This document shows, piece after piece, positions 9,210 to 17,784 of a stretch of 64,000 nt of DNA. Each line of letters starts with the position of its first letter. Position 1 is the first letter of the stretch. The position numbers were made by a program, and so were the translations under genes. Source of the stretch: CAVVIO01 sp963748095 (GTDB taxonomy: Bacteria; Bacteroidota; Bacteroidia; Bacteroidales; UBA10428); contig CAVVIO010000009.1 in the NCBI GenBank assembly GCA_963748095.1, forward strand, positions 62,001 to 126,000. The letters are read 5' to 3'. The notes below the pieces were generated by a model. The model made no database searches and was not told where the DNA came from. It saw only the letters and a list, made by a program, of their open reading frames with translations.

Positions 9210-9836
9210 ATGAAGAAAAAAATTATTGCAGGCATTATAATAAGCATTTTATTTATTTCCGGATCATATGCACAGATTAGGTTCGGAATACGTGGGGGTG
9301 TTAATTCCAGCACATTTAAGGCCAATGAAGTAATCAGCACTACAGACGGCTTAAAGATCACTTACCCTAAAGAATCCAGAATGGGCTTTCATTTTGGTCT
9401 GATCTCGCAGGTAAAATTGTTCAATGTATTTATACAACCTGAAATGTTGCTCACAACAAATAGGAACTCTGTATCTATTGAAGATTTAACGACACATACA
9501 ACTAAAATTTCTGATCAGACTTTTAATAAGCTGGATATCCCGATTCTGGCAGGAATGAAGTTTGGCCCGGCCAAGATTGAGTTGGGTCCCGTAGCTTCTT
9601 TTCTTCTGAAAAGTAAAACCGATTTATTGGAAGGTTCTACCTATAAAGCAATTTATAATAAAGCTACCTTCGGTTATCAGGCAGGTGTAGGTCTGGAAGT
9701 TTCGAAGTTGACCGTTGATTTCAAATATGAAGGAAATCTAAGCAAGATGGGCAGTAGTATAAAAATTGCCGATAAGCCTTTTAATACCGACAGCCGTATG
9801 AGTCAGTTTATAGTAAGTGTTGGTATATTCTTTTGA
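9210..9836 (+). CDS. Outer-membrane beta-barrel protein, PorT-like family
   Basis: A 208-residue exported protein with a signal peptide (KKKIIAGIIISILFISGSYA, cleavage after SYAQ) and alternating beta-strands, beginning RFGIRGGVNSS and ending in the aromatic residue pattern SVGIFF typical of outer-membrane barrels. It resembles the outer-membrane beta-barrel (PorT/OmpW-like) proteins common in Bacteroidota. True PorT is a type IX secretion component, but this generic fold is shared by many paralogues and nothing here identifies it as PorT. It is a single gene with a terminator 54 nt downstream. Confidence 0.8.
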   Translation: MKKKIIAGIIISILFISGSYAQIRFGIRGGVNSSTFKANEVISTTDGLKITYPKESRMGFHFGLISQVKLFNVFIQPEMLLTTNRNSVSIEDLTTHTTKISDQTFNKLDIPILAGMKFGPAKIELGPVASFLLKSKTDLLEGSTYKAIYNKATFGYQAGVGLEVSKLTVDFKYEGNLSKMGSSIKIADKPFNTDSRMSQFIVSVGIFF

Positions 9837-9889
9837 CAAAAAATAAACAGCGCCGGAAATATTATCGTAATCCATAAAAATTATTAAAA

Positions 9890-9919
9890 GGCACCTTTAT
9901 TTGAAGGTGTCTTTTTTTT
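9890..9919 (+). terminator. Rho-independent terminator after the beta-barrel gene
   Basis: An 8-bp stem GGCACCTT/AAGGTGTC (one G-T pair), 6-nt loop, followed by eight T residues. Confidence 0.8.
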
Positions 9920-10126
9920 CTTAAAAATTTTACGTTTTCAACTGAATGAAACCAGCTAATGAAATTCCTGTTATAGTTAAGAGGTGGTGTTATCTGTGGA
10001 TGAATAAAACAATACTGACTTTTCAGTGTTAAAGTATCGACTAATTGAGGTTTAATTATGGGAAACACTTAATATTCCGTTTTTTTTACCCTAATTTAGA
10101 AATCATCGAATTAAAAAAGTTAAAAT

Positions 10127-11365
10127 ATGTCCGACAAGTTATTCGACAGATATATTAAAGTACGTAACGAAACAATCAATTTATGCAAAACTCTTGAGAC
10201 GGAGGATTATGTGGTGCAACCTATCACCGATGTTAGTCCGCCTAAATGGCACCTGGCACATACCAGCTGGTTTTTCGAAGTTTTTATACTGGAGAAATAC
10301 CTGTCGGGCTATAAACCGTTTCACCAACAGTATAATTATTTATTCAACAGTTATTACGAAAGCGCAGGAGAGCGAGTGGTGCGTACCGACCGGGGCAATC
10401 TTTCACGTCCATCGGTGGGGGAAATTTATAAATACAGAGAATATATCGACAGGCATATTGGTGAATTATTTCAGGGTAATGAAGCGCCTGCTGAGGCATG
10501 GGATTTACTGGAACTTGGTATCCATCACGAGAATCAACACCAGGAATTATTGCTTACCGATATCAAATACATACTGGGAAACAATCCGCTATTCCCGGTT
10601 TACCGGGAAGAAGAAAAATTTGTTTTGGACGATTCGGGACATTCTACCGGATATTATGAAATTCCCGGGGGAATTCAGAAAATTGGTCATGACAGTGATG
10701 ATTTTTGTTACGACAATGAAAAAGGATTGCACCAGGTATATTTACACCCATACAGGATTATGGATCGCCCGGTAACGAATGGTGAATACCTCGAATTTAT
10801 AAAGGACGGAGGATACAATGATTTCAGATGGTGGTTATCAGACGGCTGGGAATGGGTTCGGCAGAATGGTATAACCGCACCTATGTACTGGCATTTAATA
10901 GATGGTAAATGGTATTATTTCACTTTACGTGGATTAAGGGAACTCGACTTGAATGCTCCTGTAACCCATGTCAGTTATTATGAAGCAGATGCTTATGCCG
11001 GTTGGCGTAATAAAAGGTTACCAACCGAACAGGAATGGGAGGTTGCCGCTCGTATATACCCGCAAATAGTTAACAACCTGCTGGAGAATTATAATTTTAT
11101 GCCGGTTCCGAATAAAGACAGTAATCATTTTATTGGCAATGTATGGGAATGGACCTGTAGTGCCTATCTTCCTTATCCATATTATGAAAAACCTCCGGGA
11201 GCTATCGGTGAGTATAACGGCAAGTTCATGGTCAACCAGATGGTGCTAAGGGGAGGTTCATGTGTTACGCCGCAGGATCATATTCGTCTGACTTACCGGA
11301 ACTTTTTCCAGACCGATAAACGCTGGCAGTTTACCGGTATCCGGCTTGCTGAATCAGTAAAATAA
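10127..11365 (+). CDS. egtB: EgtB-like non-heme iron sulfoxide synthase
   Basis: A 412-residue protein with an N-terminal DinB-like helical domain (about 1-150) and a C-terminal formylglycine-generating-enzyme-type domain (about 175-410). Probable iron ligands are in WHLAHTSWFF (H42/H45) and HHENQHQE (H134, H138), matching the three-histidine site of EgtB, which joins cysteine or gamma-glutamylcysteine to hercynine in ergothioneine synthesis. FGE-domain hallmarks include RLPTEQEWEVAAR and NVWEWTCSAY and LRGGSC. No methyltransferase gene egtD is adjacent, so the precise thiol-histidine product (ergothioneine or an ovothiol-like compound) is inferred. It is monocistronic. Confidence 0.82.
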   Translation: MSDKLFDRYIKVRNETINLCKTLETEDYVVQPITDVSPPKWHLAHTSWFFEVFILEKYLSGYKPFHQQYNYLFNSYYESAGERVVRTDRGNLSRPSVGEIYKYREYIDRHIGELFQGNEAPAEAWDLLELGIHHENQHQELLLTDIKYILGNNPLFPVYREEEKFVLDDSGHSTGYYEIPGGIQKIGHDSDDFCYDNEKGLHQVYLHPYRIMDRPVTNGEYLEFIKDGGYNDFRWWLSDGWEWVRQNGITAPMYWHLIDGKWYYFTLRGLRELDLNAPVTHVSYYEADAYAGWRNKRLPTEQEWEVAARIYPQIVNNLLENYNFMPVPNKDSNHFIGNVWEWTCSAYLPYPYYEKPPGAIGEYNGKFMVNQMVLRGGSCVTPQDHIRLTYRNFFQTDKRWQFTGIRLAESVK

Positions 11366-11401
11366 GGATTTTTACTTACAATCTGTTTGGTGAAGAAAAT
11401 A

Positions 11402-11911
11402 TCAGTTTTTATAGGTATCCGGATTTAAAGCCTTTGTATTCCAAAGCATAAGAAATCTTTCAATATTTGATTCACTATATGAATCGCCCTTTTCAAGATA
11501 GCCCGTATCCTGCGTGTGAAGTAAATTGCCTTTTTCGTCGAGAACTACCAGTACAGGAAATCCGAATCGTTGCGGGTACCTAAGCCGGCGCATCACTTCA
11601 GGGTTTTTATTTTCTTTGCTGTAATTAATCCTGATGAACACATAATCAGCTTTTACCAGGGAATCTAATTTAGGATGATCATTGATAAAATGATGTAACC
11701 TGATGCACCAGGGGCACCAGTTTCCTCCTATTTGTATCAATACATTTTTATGCTGTTCCTGCGCCAATTTAACAGCTTCTGTTATCTGTTCACTTGCATT
11801 GGCGGCAGGATCGTAAATAGTAATTTTTTGCTGTCCATAACTGACCCCTGTTAATAACAGACTCCCGGTCAGAAAAATCGTCAGTGAAAGAATTCGTGAA
11901 ATATGTTTCAT
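11402..11911 (-). CDS. Exported thioredoxin-fold protein
   Basis: A 169-residue protein with a signal peptide ending near VSYGQ and a thioredoxin_7/DUF255-like fold. The redox motif is CPWC (C66, C69) in QIGGNWCPWCIRLHHF, and the cis-proline is in FGFPVLVVLD. It probably acts as a periplasmic disulphide reductase. It lies 24 nt after the flavodoxin gene on the same strand, at the end of the E2-E1-flavodoxin run, so it may be read through from that operon. Substrate unknown. Confidence 0.82.
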   Translation of the reverse strand: MKHISRILSLTIFLTGSLLLTGVSYGQQKITIYDPAANASEQITEAVKLAQEQHKNVLIQIGGNWCPWCIRLHHFINDHPKLDSLVKADYVFIRINYSKENKNPEVMRRLRYPQRFGFPVLVVLDEKGNLLHTQDTGYLEKGDSYSESNIERFLMLWNTKALNPDTYKN

Positions 11912-11935
11912 AACAGGATCAATAATCCGGATATT

Positions 11936-12439
11936 TTATTGAAATTCTTCGGTTAATTGATTGCACCAGTTTTTTACCCGGTCATTATTGAGTTTATGCT
12001 GGTTTTCAAAATCAAGTGCCAGTCCAACAAATTTATCTCCCCGTTTTGCACGCGAACTTTCAAATTCATACCCCTTTATAGGTGTGGCGCCAACTATTTT
12101 AGCCCCCCTCGATTCTAAGATATCAGCCATTATCCCTATGGCATCCACGAAATTCTCGGGATATTCCTTTTGGTTACCAGCGCCAAAAACAGCTATGTTT
12201 TTTCCTGCAAGATTCATTTCTTCAATAGCAGGAATGAATTCATCCCAGTAATTGGGTAACTCGCCGTCGAACCAGGTAGGAACACCCAATATCATGTTAT
12301 CAAAAGCACGGAATTGTTCCTCACTTATATTTTCAGCATTTACGGCTTCAATATTATTGCCAAATCCTTCTATAATTTTACTGGCGATCAGGCTGGTCTT
12401 TTTTGTATTGAAACTGTAAAAAATTCCTATTTTTTTCAT
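11936..12439 (-). CDS. fldA: Flavodoxin
   Basis: A 167-residue long-chain flavodoxin. The FMN phosphate-binding loop is IFYSFNTKKTSL near the N-terminus (a variant of TGxTxxT), followed by the isoalloxazine-binding segments LGVPTWFDGELPNYWDE and FGAGNQKEYPENFVDA. These match FldA, a cytosolic one-electron carrier. It is 27 nt downstream of the E1 gene and upstream of the thioredoxin, on one strand. Whether it works with the oxoacid dehydrogenase or merely shares the transcript is not shown by the sequence. Confidence 0.9.
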   Translation of the reverse strand: MKKIGIFYSFNTKKTSLIASKIIEGFGNNIEAVNAENISEEQFRAFDNMILGVPTWFDGELPNYWDEFIPAIEEMNLAGKNIAVFGAGNQKEYPENFVDAIGIMADILESRGAKIVGATPIKGYEFESSRAKRGDKFVGLALDFENQHKLNNDRVKNWCNQLTEEFQ

Positions 12440-12466
12440 AATTGTAGATTTGATCGTATTACTATC

Positions 12467-12922
12467 TTAATATTCCAGCAAATCTTTAAAAGCTGCCAGG
12501 ATTTTTTCGGTATTTGGTAAAATTGCTTTTTCGAGTACACGGCTGAAACCCACGGGTGTAAAAGGTGATCCCAGCCGTTTCACAGGACCATCGAGATATT
12601 CAAAAGCTTTTTCGGTAATAGTGGCAGCTATTTCAGCACCAAAACCGGAAAATACTTTGTCCTCGTGCACAACTATTACTTTTCCTGTTTTTTTCACCGA
12701 TTCAATAATAGTATCCACATCGAGTGGTATCAGTGAACGCAGATCGATTACTTCAATTTCAGCTCCTGTTTCCTTGAAGATTTTTTCAGCAGCTTCAAGG
12801 CACATATGAGTAGTATTGCCATAAGTGAAAACAGACATTTCCTGTTCCTTCTCTTCTAATCCTTGCTTTGCCAAAAGGGACTTCAAAATCATCGGGAATG
12901 GGTGTAGCTGCAACAGGGGCAT
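12467..12922 (-). CDS. Branched-chain 2-oxoacid dehydrogenase E1, C-terminal beta-subunit part (after frameshift)
   Basis: This 151-codon frame encodes the transketolase C-terminal domain of the E1 beta part: MSVFTYGNTTHMCLEA, then IEVIDLRSLIPLDVDTI and GFGAEIAATI. It belongs to the same gene as the frame at 12795-14534. The join is near 12841: removing one base of a GG pair gives a continuous GTEMSVFTYG. The predicted start inside the overlap is therefore not a true gene start. If the shift is a sequence error the product is one 689-residue protein; if real, the enzyme is broken. Confidence 0.75.
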   Translation of the reverse strand: MPLLQLHPFPMILKSLLAKQGLEEKEQEMSVFTYGNTTHMCLEAAEKIFKETGAEIEVIDLRSLIPLDVDTIIESVKKTGKVIVVHEDKVFSGFGAEIAATITEKAFEYLDGPVKRLGSPFTPVGFSRVLEKAILPNTEKILAAFKDLLEY

Positions 12923-14534
12923 TGTAAAGTGCTTTCGGTTCCAGAAATAGTGTCATTCCTTCCGAACGCAGGCTTGTACGCAACAAACCAGCGGCATCGT
13001 CGGCAAATGAGGGGTATACAACCCTTGTTCCGGGAAATGTTGTCAATGCTCCTTCAGTGGATTGTGAATGATATAAACCGCCTCCTATATAACCTCCTGA
13101 AGCCAATCGTACGGTAATATTCGGTGAGAACTGGCCTTTTGTTCGCCAGTATTCGTGGGTAGTTTCAACAAATTGTTCCATAGCGGGCCAGAAATAATCG
13201 GCAAATTCAGCGCCTTCCACCACTACCCTTATTTTTTTATTATATCTCGTCATACCGTTTGCGGTACCCATAATGTAATCTTCGGCAATAGGAGCATTAA
13301 AAACACGGTCGTGACCAAATTCCTGCTGCATTCCTTTTGATACATTGAATATTCCCCCTTTGTCTTTATTGGCAATGTCCTGTCCCCATATGAAAGTATC
13401 GGGATTTTTTCTGAATTCTGCTTTCAGAGTTTCATTCAGTCCTTCAATCATCTTCTTCTTCGGTCCGTCGAATTGATGGGTGCCATCGGGATATTTTTCT
13501 GCTTTATAAGCTTCAGGTAAAACAAAATCGTAAATCGAATCCGGGTCAGGATCGGCTGCTGTAATCCCTTTTTTATGTGCTTCCTTCACTTCGGCCTTCA
13601 CATCTGCTTCAATTTTTTGAAGTTCTTCTTCGGTGAACCGTTCGTAACGCAAAAGCATTCTGCGGAACTTTCCAAGGGGATCGTATTCGTTTACATAATT
13701 CAATTCATAATCGTCGCGGTACAGTTCATGCTTGTCCGAATTGGAGTGGGAATGAATTCGCACACAATTGGCCTGTACAATAGCCGGTTTTTGATTTTTC
13801 AGTACCCACTCTTTTGCTTCGGCCATGGCATTCATCGAATCAAATACGTCCTTGCCGTTGCAGTGAATGATCTTCAGATTTTTAAATCCATTGAAATTGT
13901 TTGCCACCTTGCGATTAGCTGTCTGATCGGTTTTTGGTACCGAAATACCATAACCATTATCCTGAATCACAAAGATAACAGGAAGTTGCTCATTCGAGGC
14001 TCCATTGATAGCTTCATAAACATATCCTTCACTTACGGATGATTCTCCTTGTGAACAAATAACCACACCTTTCCCGTGATACCTTTTTACAGCCCTTCCC
14101 AGACCTGCAGCATGCAGCGCATGATTTCCGGTACAGGAAGAAACGTTTTGTATGTTCCAGGCCGGTTTGGCAAAATGATTCGACATGTGTCTTCCACCGC
14201 CAGCCACATCCAGATCTTTTGAAATACCGTTATAAATTATTTCTTCAGATGTCATTCCTGCTGAGATACATGTAAGCATATCACGGTAATATGGGAAAAG
14301 AAAATCATTTTTCCGGTCGAAAACCTGACCAATAGCCAACTGTATACCATCGTGACCTGCGTATGGGGCATGATAGGACCATCCTATGGCTTGTTTCAGA
14401 TAATTCGGGGCCCTGTCGTCCCAGGATCGTCCTAAAACCATCAAATGATACCATTTCGCCAGGGTATCTTTATCTGTTGACTTTATGCTATATTGTTTTT
14501 TTGTTTCTATATCCATTTTAATATCCGCCTGCAT
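12795..14534 (-). CDS. Branched-chain 2-oxoacid dehydrogenase E1, fused alpha-beta subunit, N-terminal part (frameshifted)
   Basis: This frame encodes the E1 alpha half (about residues 1-340) and the pyrimidine-binding part of E1 beta (about 350-560). The E1 of this complex decarboxylates branched-chain 2-oxoacids with thiamine diphosphate. The ThDP/metal motif is seen around GESSVSEGYVYEAINGASNE and QDNGYG, and the beta half starts near MIEGLNETLKAEF. Fused alpha-beta E1 proteins are usual in Bacteroidota. The last residues after GKARIRREGT are out of frame; the true C-terminus continues in the frame at 12467-12922. It follows the E2 gene by 17 nt, and no E3 gene is in the window. Confidence 0.85.
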   Translation of the reverse strand: MQADIKMDIETKKQYSIKSTDKDTLAKWYHLMVLGRSWDDRAPNYLKQAIGWSYHAPYAGHDGIQLAIGQVFDRKNDFLFPYYRDMLTCISAGMTSEEIIYNGISKDLDVAGGGRHMSNHFAKPAWNIQNVSSCTGNHALHAAGLGRAVKRYHGKGVVICSQGESSVSEGYVYEAINGASNEQLPVIFVIQDNGYGISVPKTDQTANRKVANNFNGFKNLKIIHCNGKDVFDSMNAMAEAKEWVLKNQKPAIVQANCVRIHSHSNSDKHELYRDDYELNYVNEYDPLGKFRRMLLRYERFTEEELQKIEADVKAEVKEAHKKGITAADPDPDSIYDFVLPEAYKAEKYPDGTHQFDGPKKKMIEGLNETLKAEFRKNPDTFIWGQDIANKDKGGIFNVSKGMQQEFGHDRVFNAPIAEDYIMGTANGMTRYNKKIRVVVEGAEFADYFWPAMEQFVETTHEYWRTKGQFSPNITVRLASGGYIGGGLYHSQSTEGALTTFPGTRVVYPSFADDAAGLLRTSLRSEGMTLFLEPKALYNAPVAATPIPDDFEVPFGKARIRREGTGNVCFHLWQYYSYVP

Positions 14535-14551
14535 GATAAAATATTTAATTA

Positions 14552-15874
14552 TTAAATTGTTCTGTTAACATCAAAACCCTCCAGATAATCAGCCAGACGT
14601 TTTAAAAATTCTCCGCCTAAAGCACCGTCAATTACCCGGTGGTCATATGATAATGAAAGGATCATTTTGTGTCTGATGGCAATCACATCGCCAGAAGGAG
14701 TTTCAAGTACTGCCGGTTTCTTTTCTATGGTACCCACCGCCAGTATAGCTACCTGCGGCTGATTGATGATAGGAGTTCCTGTAAGATTCCTGAAAGTTCC
14801 GAAATTGGAAATAGAAAAAGTACCTCCTGCCACATCGTCCGGATTAAGTTTGTTATTTCTTGCGTTATTAGCTAATTCATTTATACTGGATGTAATTCCG
14901 AGCAGATTTTTCTGATCGGCATTTTTAACTACCGGAACTATGAGGTTCCCGTTGGGTAGTGCAACTGCTATTCCTATATTAATATTTTTGCGTAAGATTA
15001 TTTTATCGCCATCAACCGATGCGTTTACCCCGGGGAAATCCTTTAATGATTTAGCAACTGCTTCGGTTATTATCGGCATATAAGTGATATTTTGTTTTTC
15101 ACGTGCCTTAAACTCACCTTTCACTTTTTCTCTCCATCTTACCATATTCGTAACATCCACCTCAATGAAGTTTGTAACGTGTGGTGAAACCTGTTTAGAC
15201 ATGACCATATGTTCTGCTATCATTTTGCGCATACGGTCCATTTGAACTATTTCATCTCCGGGATTAACAGAAACAGTTACTTTTGGTGCAGATGACGGAG
15301 TTGTTGCAGAGGCAGAAGTAGCTTTTGCTGCGGCAGGTTGTTTACTTTTATTCTGGATGTATTCAAATACATCCTGTTTTTTTACACGTCCTTCCCTTCC
15401 TGAACCCTTAATTGATTCCAGCTCTTGAACTGAAATATTCTCCTCACGGGCAATACTTTTGACAAGCGGAGAGTAAAAACGACCGGAAGTCGAATAATCA
15501 GTTTCTACGGATTGTTTTTCTTTTGTCTCAGATGTTTCTTTAATTTCTGTCTCTGGCTCTTTTTTTGTTGTTTCAGAAGATTTATCCTTCGGTCCGGCAG
15601 AGGCTTCAGTCTCTTTTTCTGGTGCCGTTTCTCCTCCCATATCAATTACTGCGATTACTTCCCCAACCGGCACTACATCATTCACCTGAAATAATATTTT
15701 ACTCAATACACCGTCGACAGGTGAAGGAATTTCCGAATCGACTTTATCAGTCCCTATTTCCAGCAGTAAATCGTCTTCCTCTATTTTATCCCCCTCTTTT
15801 TTAAACCACTGGATAATAGTTGCTTCCTGCACACTTTCACCCATTTTGGGCATAATAATATCAAATTTTGCCAT
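14552..15874 (-). CDS. Dihydrolipoamide acyltransferase E2 of a 2-oxoacid dehydrogenase complex
   Basis: A 440-residue E2 protein with one lipoyl domain (residues 1-77, lipoylated K44 in EIGTDKVDSEIPSP), a charged Glu/Thr/Lys-rich linker, a peripheral subunit-binding domain (about 130-165, SPLVKSIAREENISVQEL) and a catalytic domain ending with the active-site motif SYDHRVIDGA. It transfers the acyl group to CoA. The neighbouring fused E1 points to the branched-chain complex rather than pyruvate or 2-oxoglutarate dehydrogenase. It is the first gene of the minus-strand run, with a promoter box 35 nt upstream. Confidence 0.9.
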   Translation of the reverse strand: MAKFDIIMPKMGESVQEATIIQWFKKEGDKIEEDDLLLEIGTDKVDSEIPSPVDGVLSKILFQVNDVVPVGEVIAVIDMGGETAPEKETEASAGPKDKSSETTKKEPETEIKETSETKEKQSVETDYSTSGRFYSPLVKSIAREENISVQELESIKGSGREGRVKKQDVFEYIQNKSKQPAAAKATSASATTPSSAPKVTVSVNPGDEIVQMDRMRKMIAEHMVMSKQVSPHVTNFIEVDVTNMVRWREKVKGEFKAREKQNITYMPIITEAVAKSLKDFPGVNASVDGDKIILRKNINIGIAVALPNGNLIVPVVKNADQKNLLGITSSINELANNARNNKLNPDDVAGGTFSISNFGTFRNLTGTPIINQPQVAILAVGTIEKKPAVLETPSGDVIAIRHKMILSLSYDHRVIDGALGGEFLKRLADYLEGFDVNRTI

Positions 15875-15908
15875 GTTTTATATCTTGTTTTTCTTGAATT
15901 TGAAAGCG

Positions 15909-15916
15909 CAAATATA
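15909..15916 (-). promoter_or_regulatory. -7 promoter box for the E2-E1 operon
   Basis: TATATTTG on the minus strand matches TAnnTTTG exactly, 35 nt upstream of the E2 start; a TTTT lies about 18 nt further upstream. The rest of the 337-nt gap up to the next gene (15917-16211) is AT-rich and I see nothing else in it. Confidence 0.55.
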
Positions 15917-16211
15917 CAAAAATCAGCTCAATTTAAAACTGATCTAAATTAAGCAATTGTTAAGTTCCTTTATAGTATTGCGTTTTCAATTATTTTTTAT
16001 AAAAAGATGTTGCAAATTATAATTTACACGGATAATACAAATAACTCGTTAAGTTGTTCAGTTTTCAGCTTTAAATTCGTAAATAATATAAATTAAGATT
16101 CAGACATTCAAATATTTATAAATACAAAAGATTTTCATTATAAATAATCGATTCTGAAATAACGGATTCCTGTTTTAAACGGGGAAACTCTGAAGAGCCA
16201 TTTACTTTTAT

Positions 16212-17177
16212 TCAGTATTCATTTTCATCTTCATCGTCATCCTGGCAAAATATTGCTTTAGCAACTACAGGTTCCCCACTGGCATTACCTTCTGTCTCGG
16301 TTAATGAAGTTTTTGTAATGGTCTCCCAAAGCCAGATATCCGGATAACGTGCTGCAAGAAGCAGCGAAATGAGTGCAAAGGTTTTCGGTCCATGGGGTAG
16401 AATCATGACCCTGGAATCCAATCTCAGATCTAAACAAAGTGAAGTAAGCTGCGTGTTAATCTCATCTGTATCATTGGCCGGATAAGTTAATAAATGATCT
16501 TCAGGCAACATATTAATTATTCTACGGTTGCTTTCCATGATATATTCTGTATAGCTCGCATCAAAAGCAGGATCGGGTAGAAACGCGAAAGTTCGTTCCG
16601 GCTTTATTTTTTTAATCATTTCAAATGACGCATCTGAACTTCTGCCTAGTCCAATAATCAATGAAACAGGTTTGGAAGAAGGCAGATGCTGATCACTGTT
16701 AAGTATCGGACCAAAATATTTAATAGATGACGGACCTTTTTTAAGATTGAATTCTGTTGGAGTATATGAAAAATAGGTATTTAAATGGTTTATACATAAT
16801 TCGTTGCGCATAAAATAATCAAGAATTATTGCGAACCATTTTTTTGGCATACAGGAATAATCCACCAGTATCTTTAGTTCGTTAGTATTAAATGAAGAAC
16901 ATATCTTTTTTAAAACCCGGATTATTTCTTTGCCATCATCAGGGGAAGCCTCTACTGTTGTAAAACCCAGATCTGTAAAGTATTTTTCATTTGAAGCCCT
17001 TACTTTTTTTAAATTATCTTCATTGAAAGTTATAAGAAGCCGGATGTTGTTTCTTTGTTTTATATATTGCATCAGATAAGTACATCGTTGTTGATATCCC
17101 GATGCTGCAATAATAACATCGAATCTTTCGTGAGTAAGCTCTCTATGATCAATCAGGCAGGTATGTAGAAGTTCCAT
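16212..17177 (-). CDS. Unrecognised 321-residue protein with two alpha/beta halves
   Basis: I do not recognise this gene. It lacks a signal peptide and membrane segments. Two alternating strand/helix halves are visible: the first starts FDVIIAASGYQQRCTYL and includes KILVDYSCMPKKWFAIIL; the second starts SLIIGLGRSSDASFEMI and ends with SRVMILPHGPKTFALISLLL. Both look Rossmann-like, so nucleotide or nucleic-acid-related ligand binding is possible but unproven. The tail is strongly acidic (CQDDDEDENEY). It stands alone with a 337-nt gap after it and a 607-nt gap before it, which fits an acquired single-gene insertion. Confidence 0.7.
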   Translation of the reverse strand: MELLHTCLIDHRELTHERFDVIIAASGYQQRCTYLMQYIKQRNNIRLLITFNEDNLKKVRASNEKYFTDLGFTTVEASPDDGKEIIRVLKKICSSFNTNELKILVDYSCMPKKWFAIILDYFMRNELCINHLNTYFSYTPTEFNLKKGPSSIKYFGPILNSDQHLPSSKPVSLIIGLGRSSDASFEMIKKIKPERTFAFLPDPAFDASYTEYIMESNRRIINMLPEDHLLTYPANDTDEINTQLTSLCLDLRLDSRVMILPHGPKTFALISLLLAARYPDIWLWETITKTSLTETEGNASGEPVVAKAIFCQDDDEDENEY

Positions 17178-17784
17178 TAATGAGGTTTCCTATTATACAG
17201 GGTGGTGCAACATTTTAAAAAATGACATTCGATTACCGTCGAATTATTACTTATAAGAACCAATTTTTATAACCTGCTATAATAATAGCCGGGCCTTATT
17301 ACTATGATCAATCGAAATTTTCCGGTTGATCTGTATCCGGAATATATTTCAGGTAGGATGTTTTGTTTGAAAAATACCATGCACTAAATTTAAAAACAAT
17401 TTTAACTATTAGCAGAATAATTATTGACAATGATAATTGTACTTTCTTAATATTCAGCATTTGTCAATAATACTGCGTACAAAAAACAAATAATCTAAGT
17501 TGTATTGACCAGTCGGGATAAAAAGAAGAATATTTAAACCCGGGTTTGCCTGTTTAACGGATAATCGATTAAACGGTTACCCTGATTTTTATGGGTTTTG
17601 ATTGTATGACAACGGATATATGTAATTATATCACTTTAATGGATAAAAGCCATTAAAATTTTGATTAAGGTAATCGTTGTATTCAAATTGATGTTTAAAA
17701 TTGAATGATTCGATGACATCCTATAGATGCCTTAAGCTGATTTTTTTAACAAAATATTAGAATAGTTGGTTTTACGAAGAACTA
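17178..17784. other. Gene-free AT-rich gap with an 11-bp inverted repeat
   Basis: No coding frame can be supported in these 607 bases. The one clear structure is a perfect inverted repeat ATTATTGACAA (17420-17430) / TTGTCAATAAT (17461-17471) with a 30-nt loop, too far from a start codon to be assigned as an operator. Confidence 0.5.

Noticed and set aside
13575..14042. Plus-strand 155-codon frame
   Set aside because: Antisense to the well-supported E1 gene; no family features.
16212..17177. Known defence or CRISPR-associated protein
   Set aside because: No recognised defence motif or neighbouring defence gene; kept as unknown.
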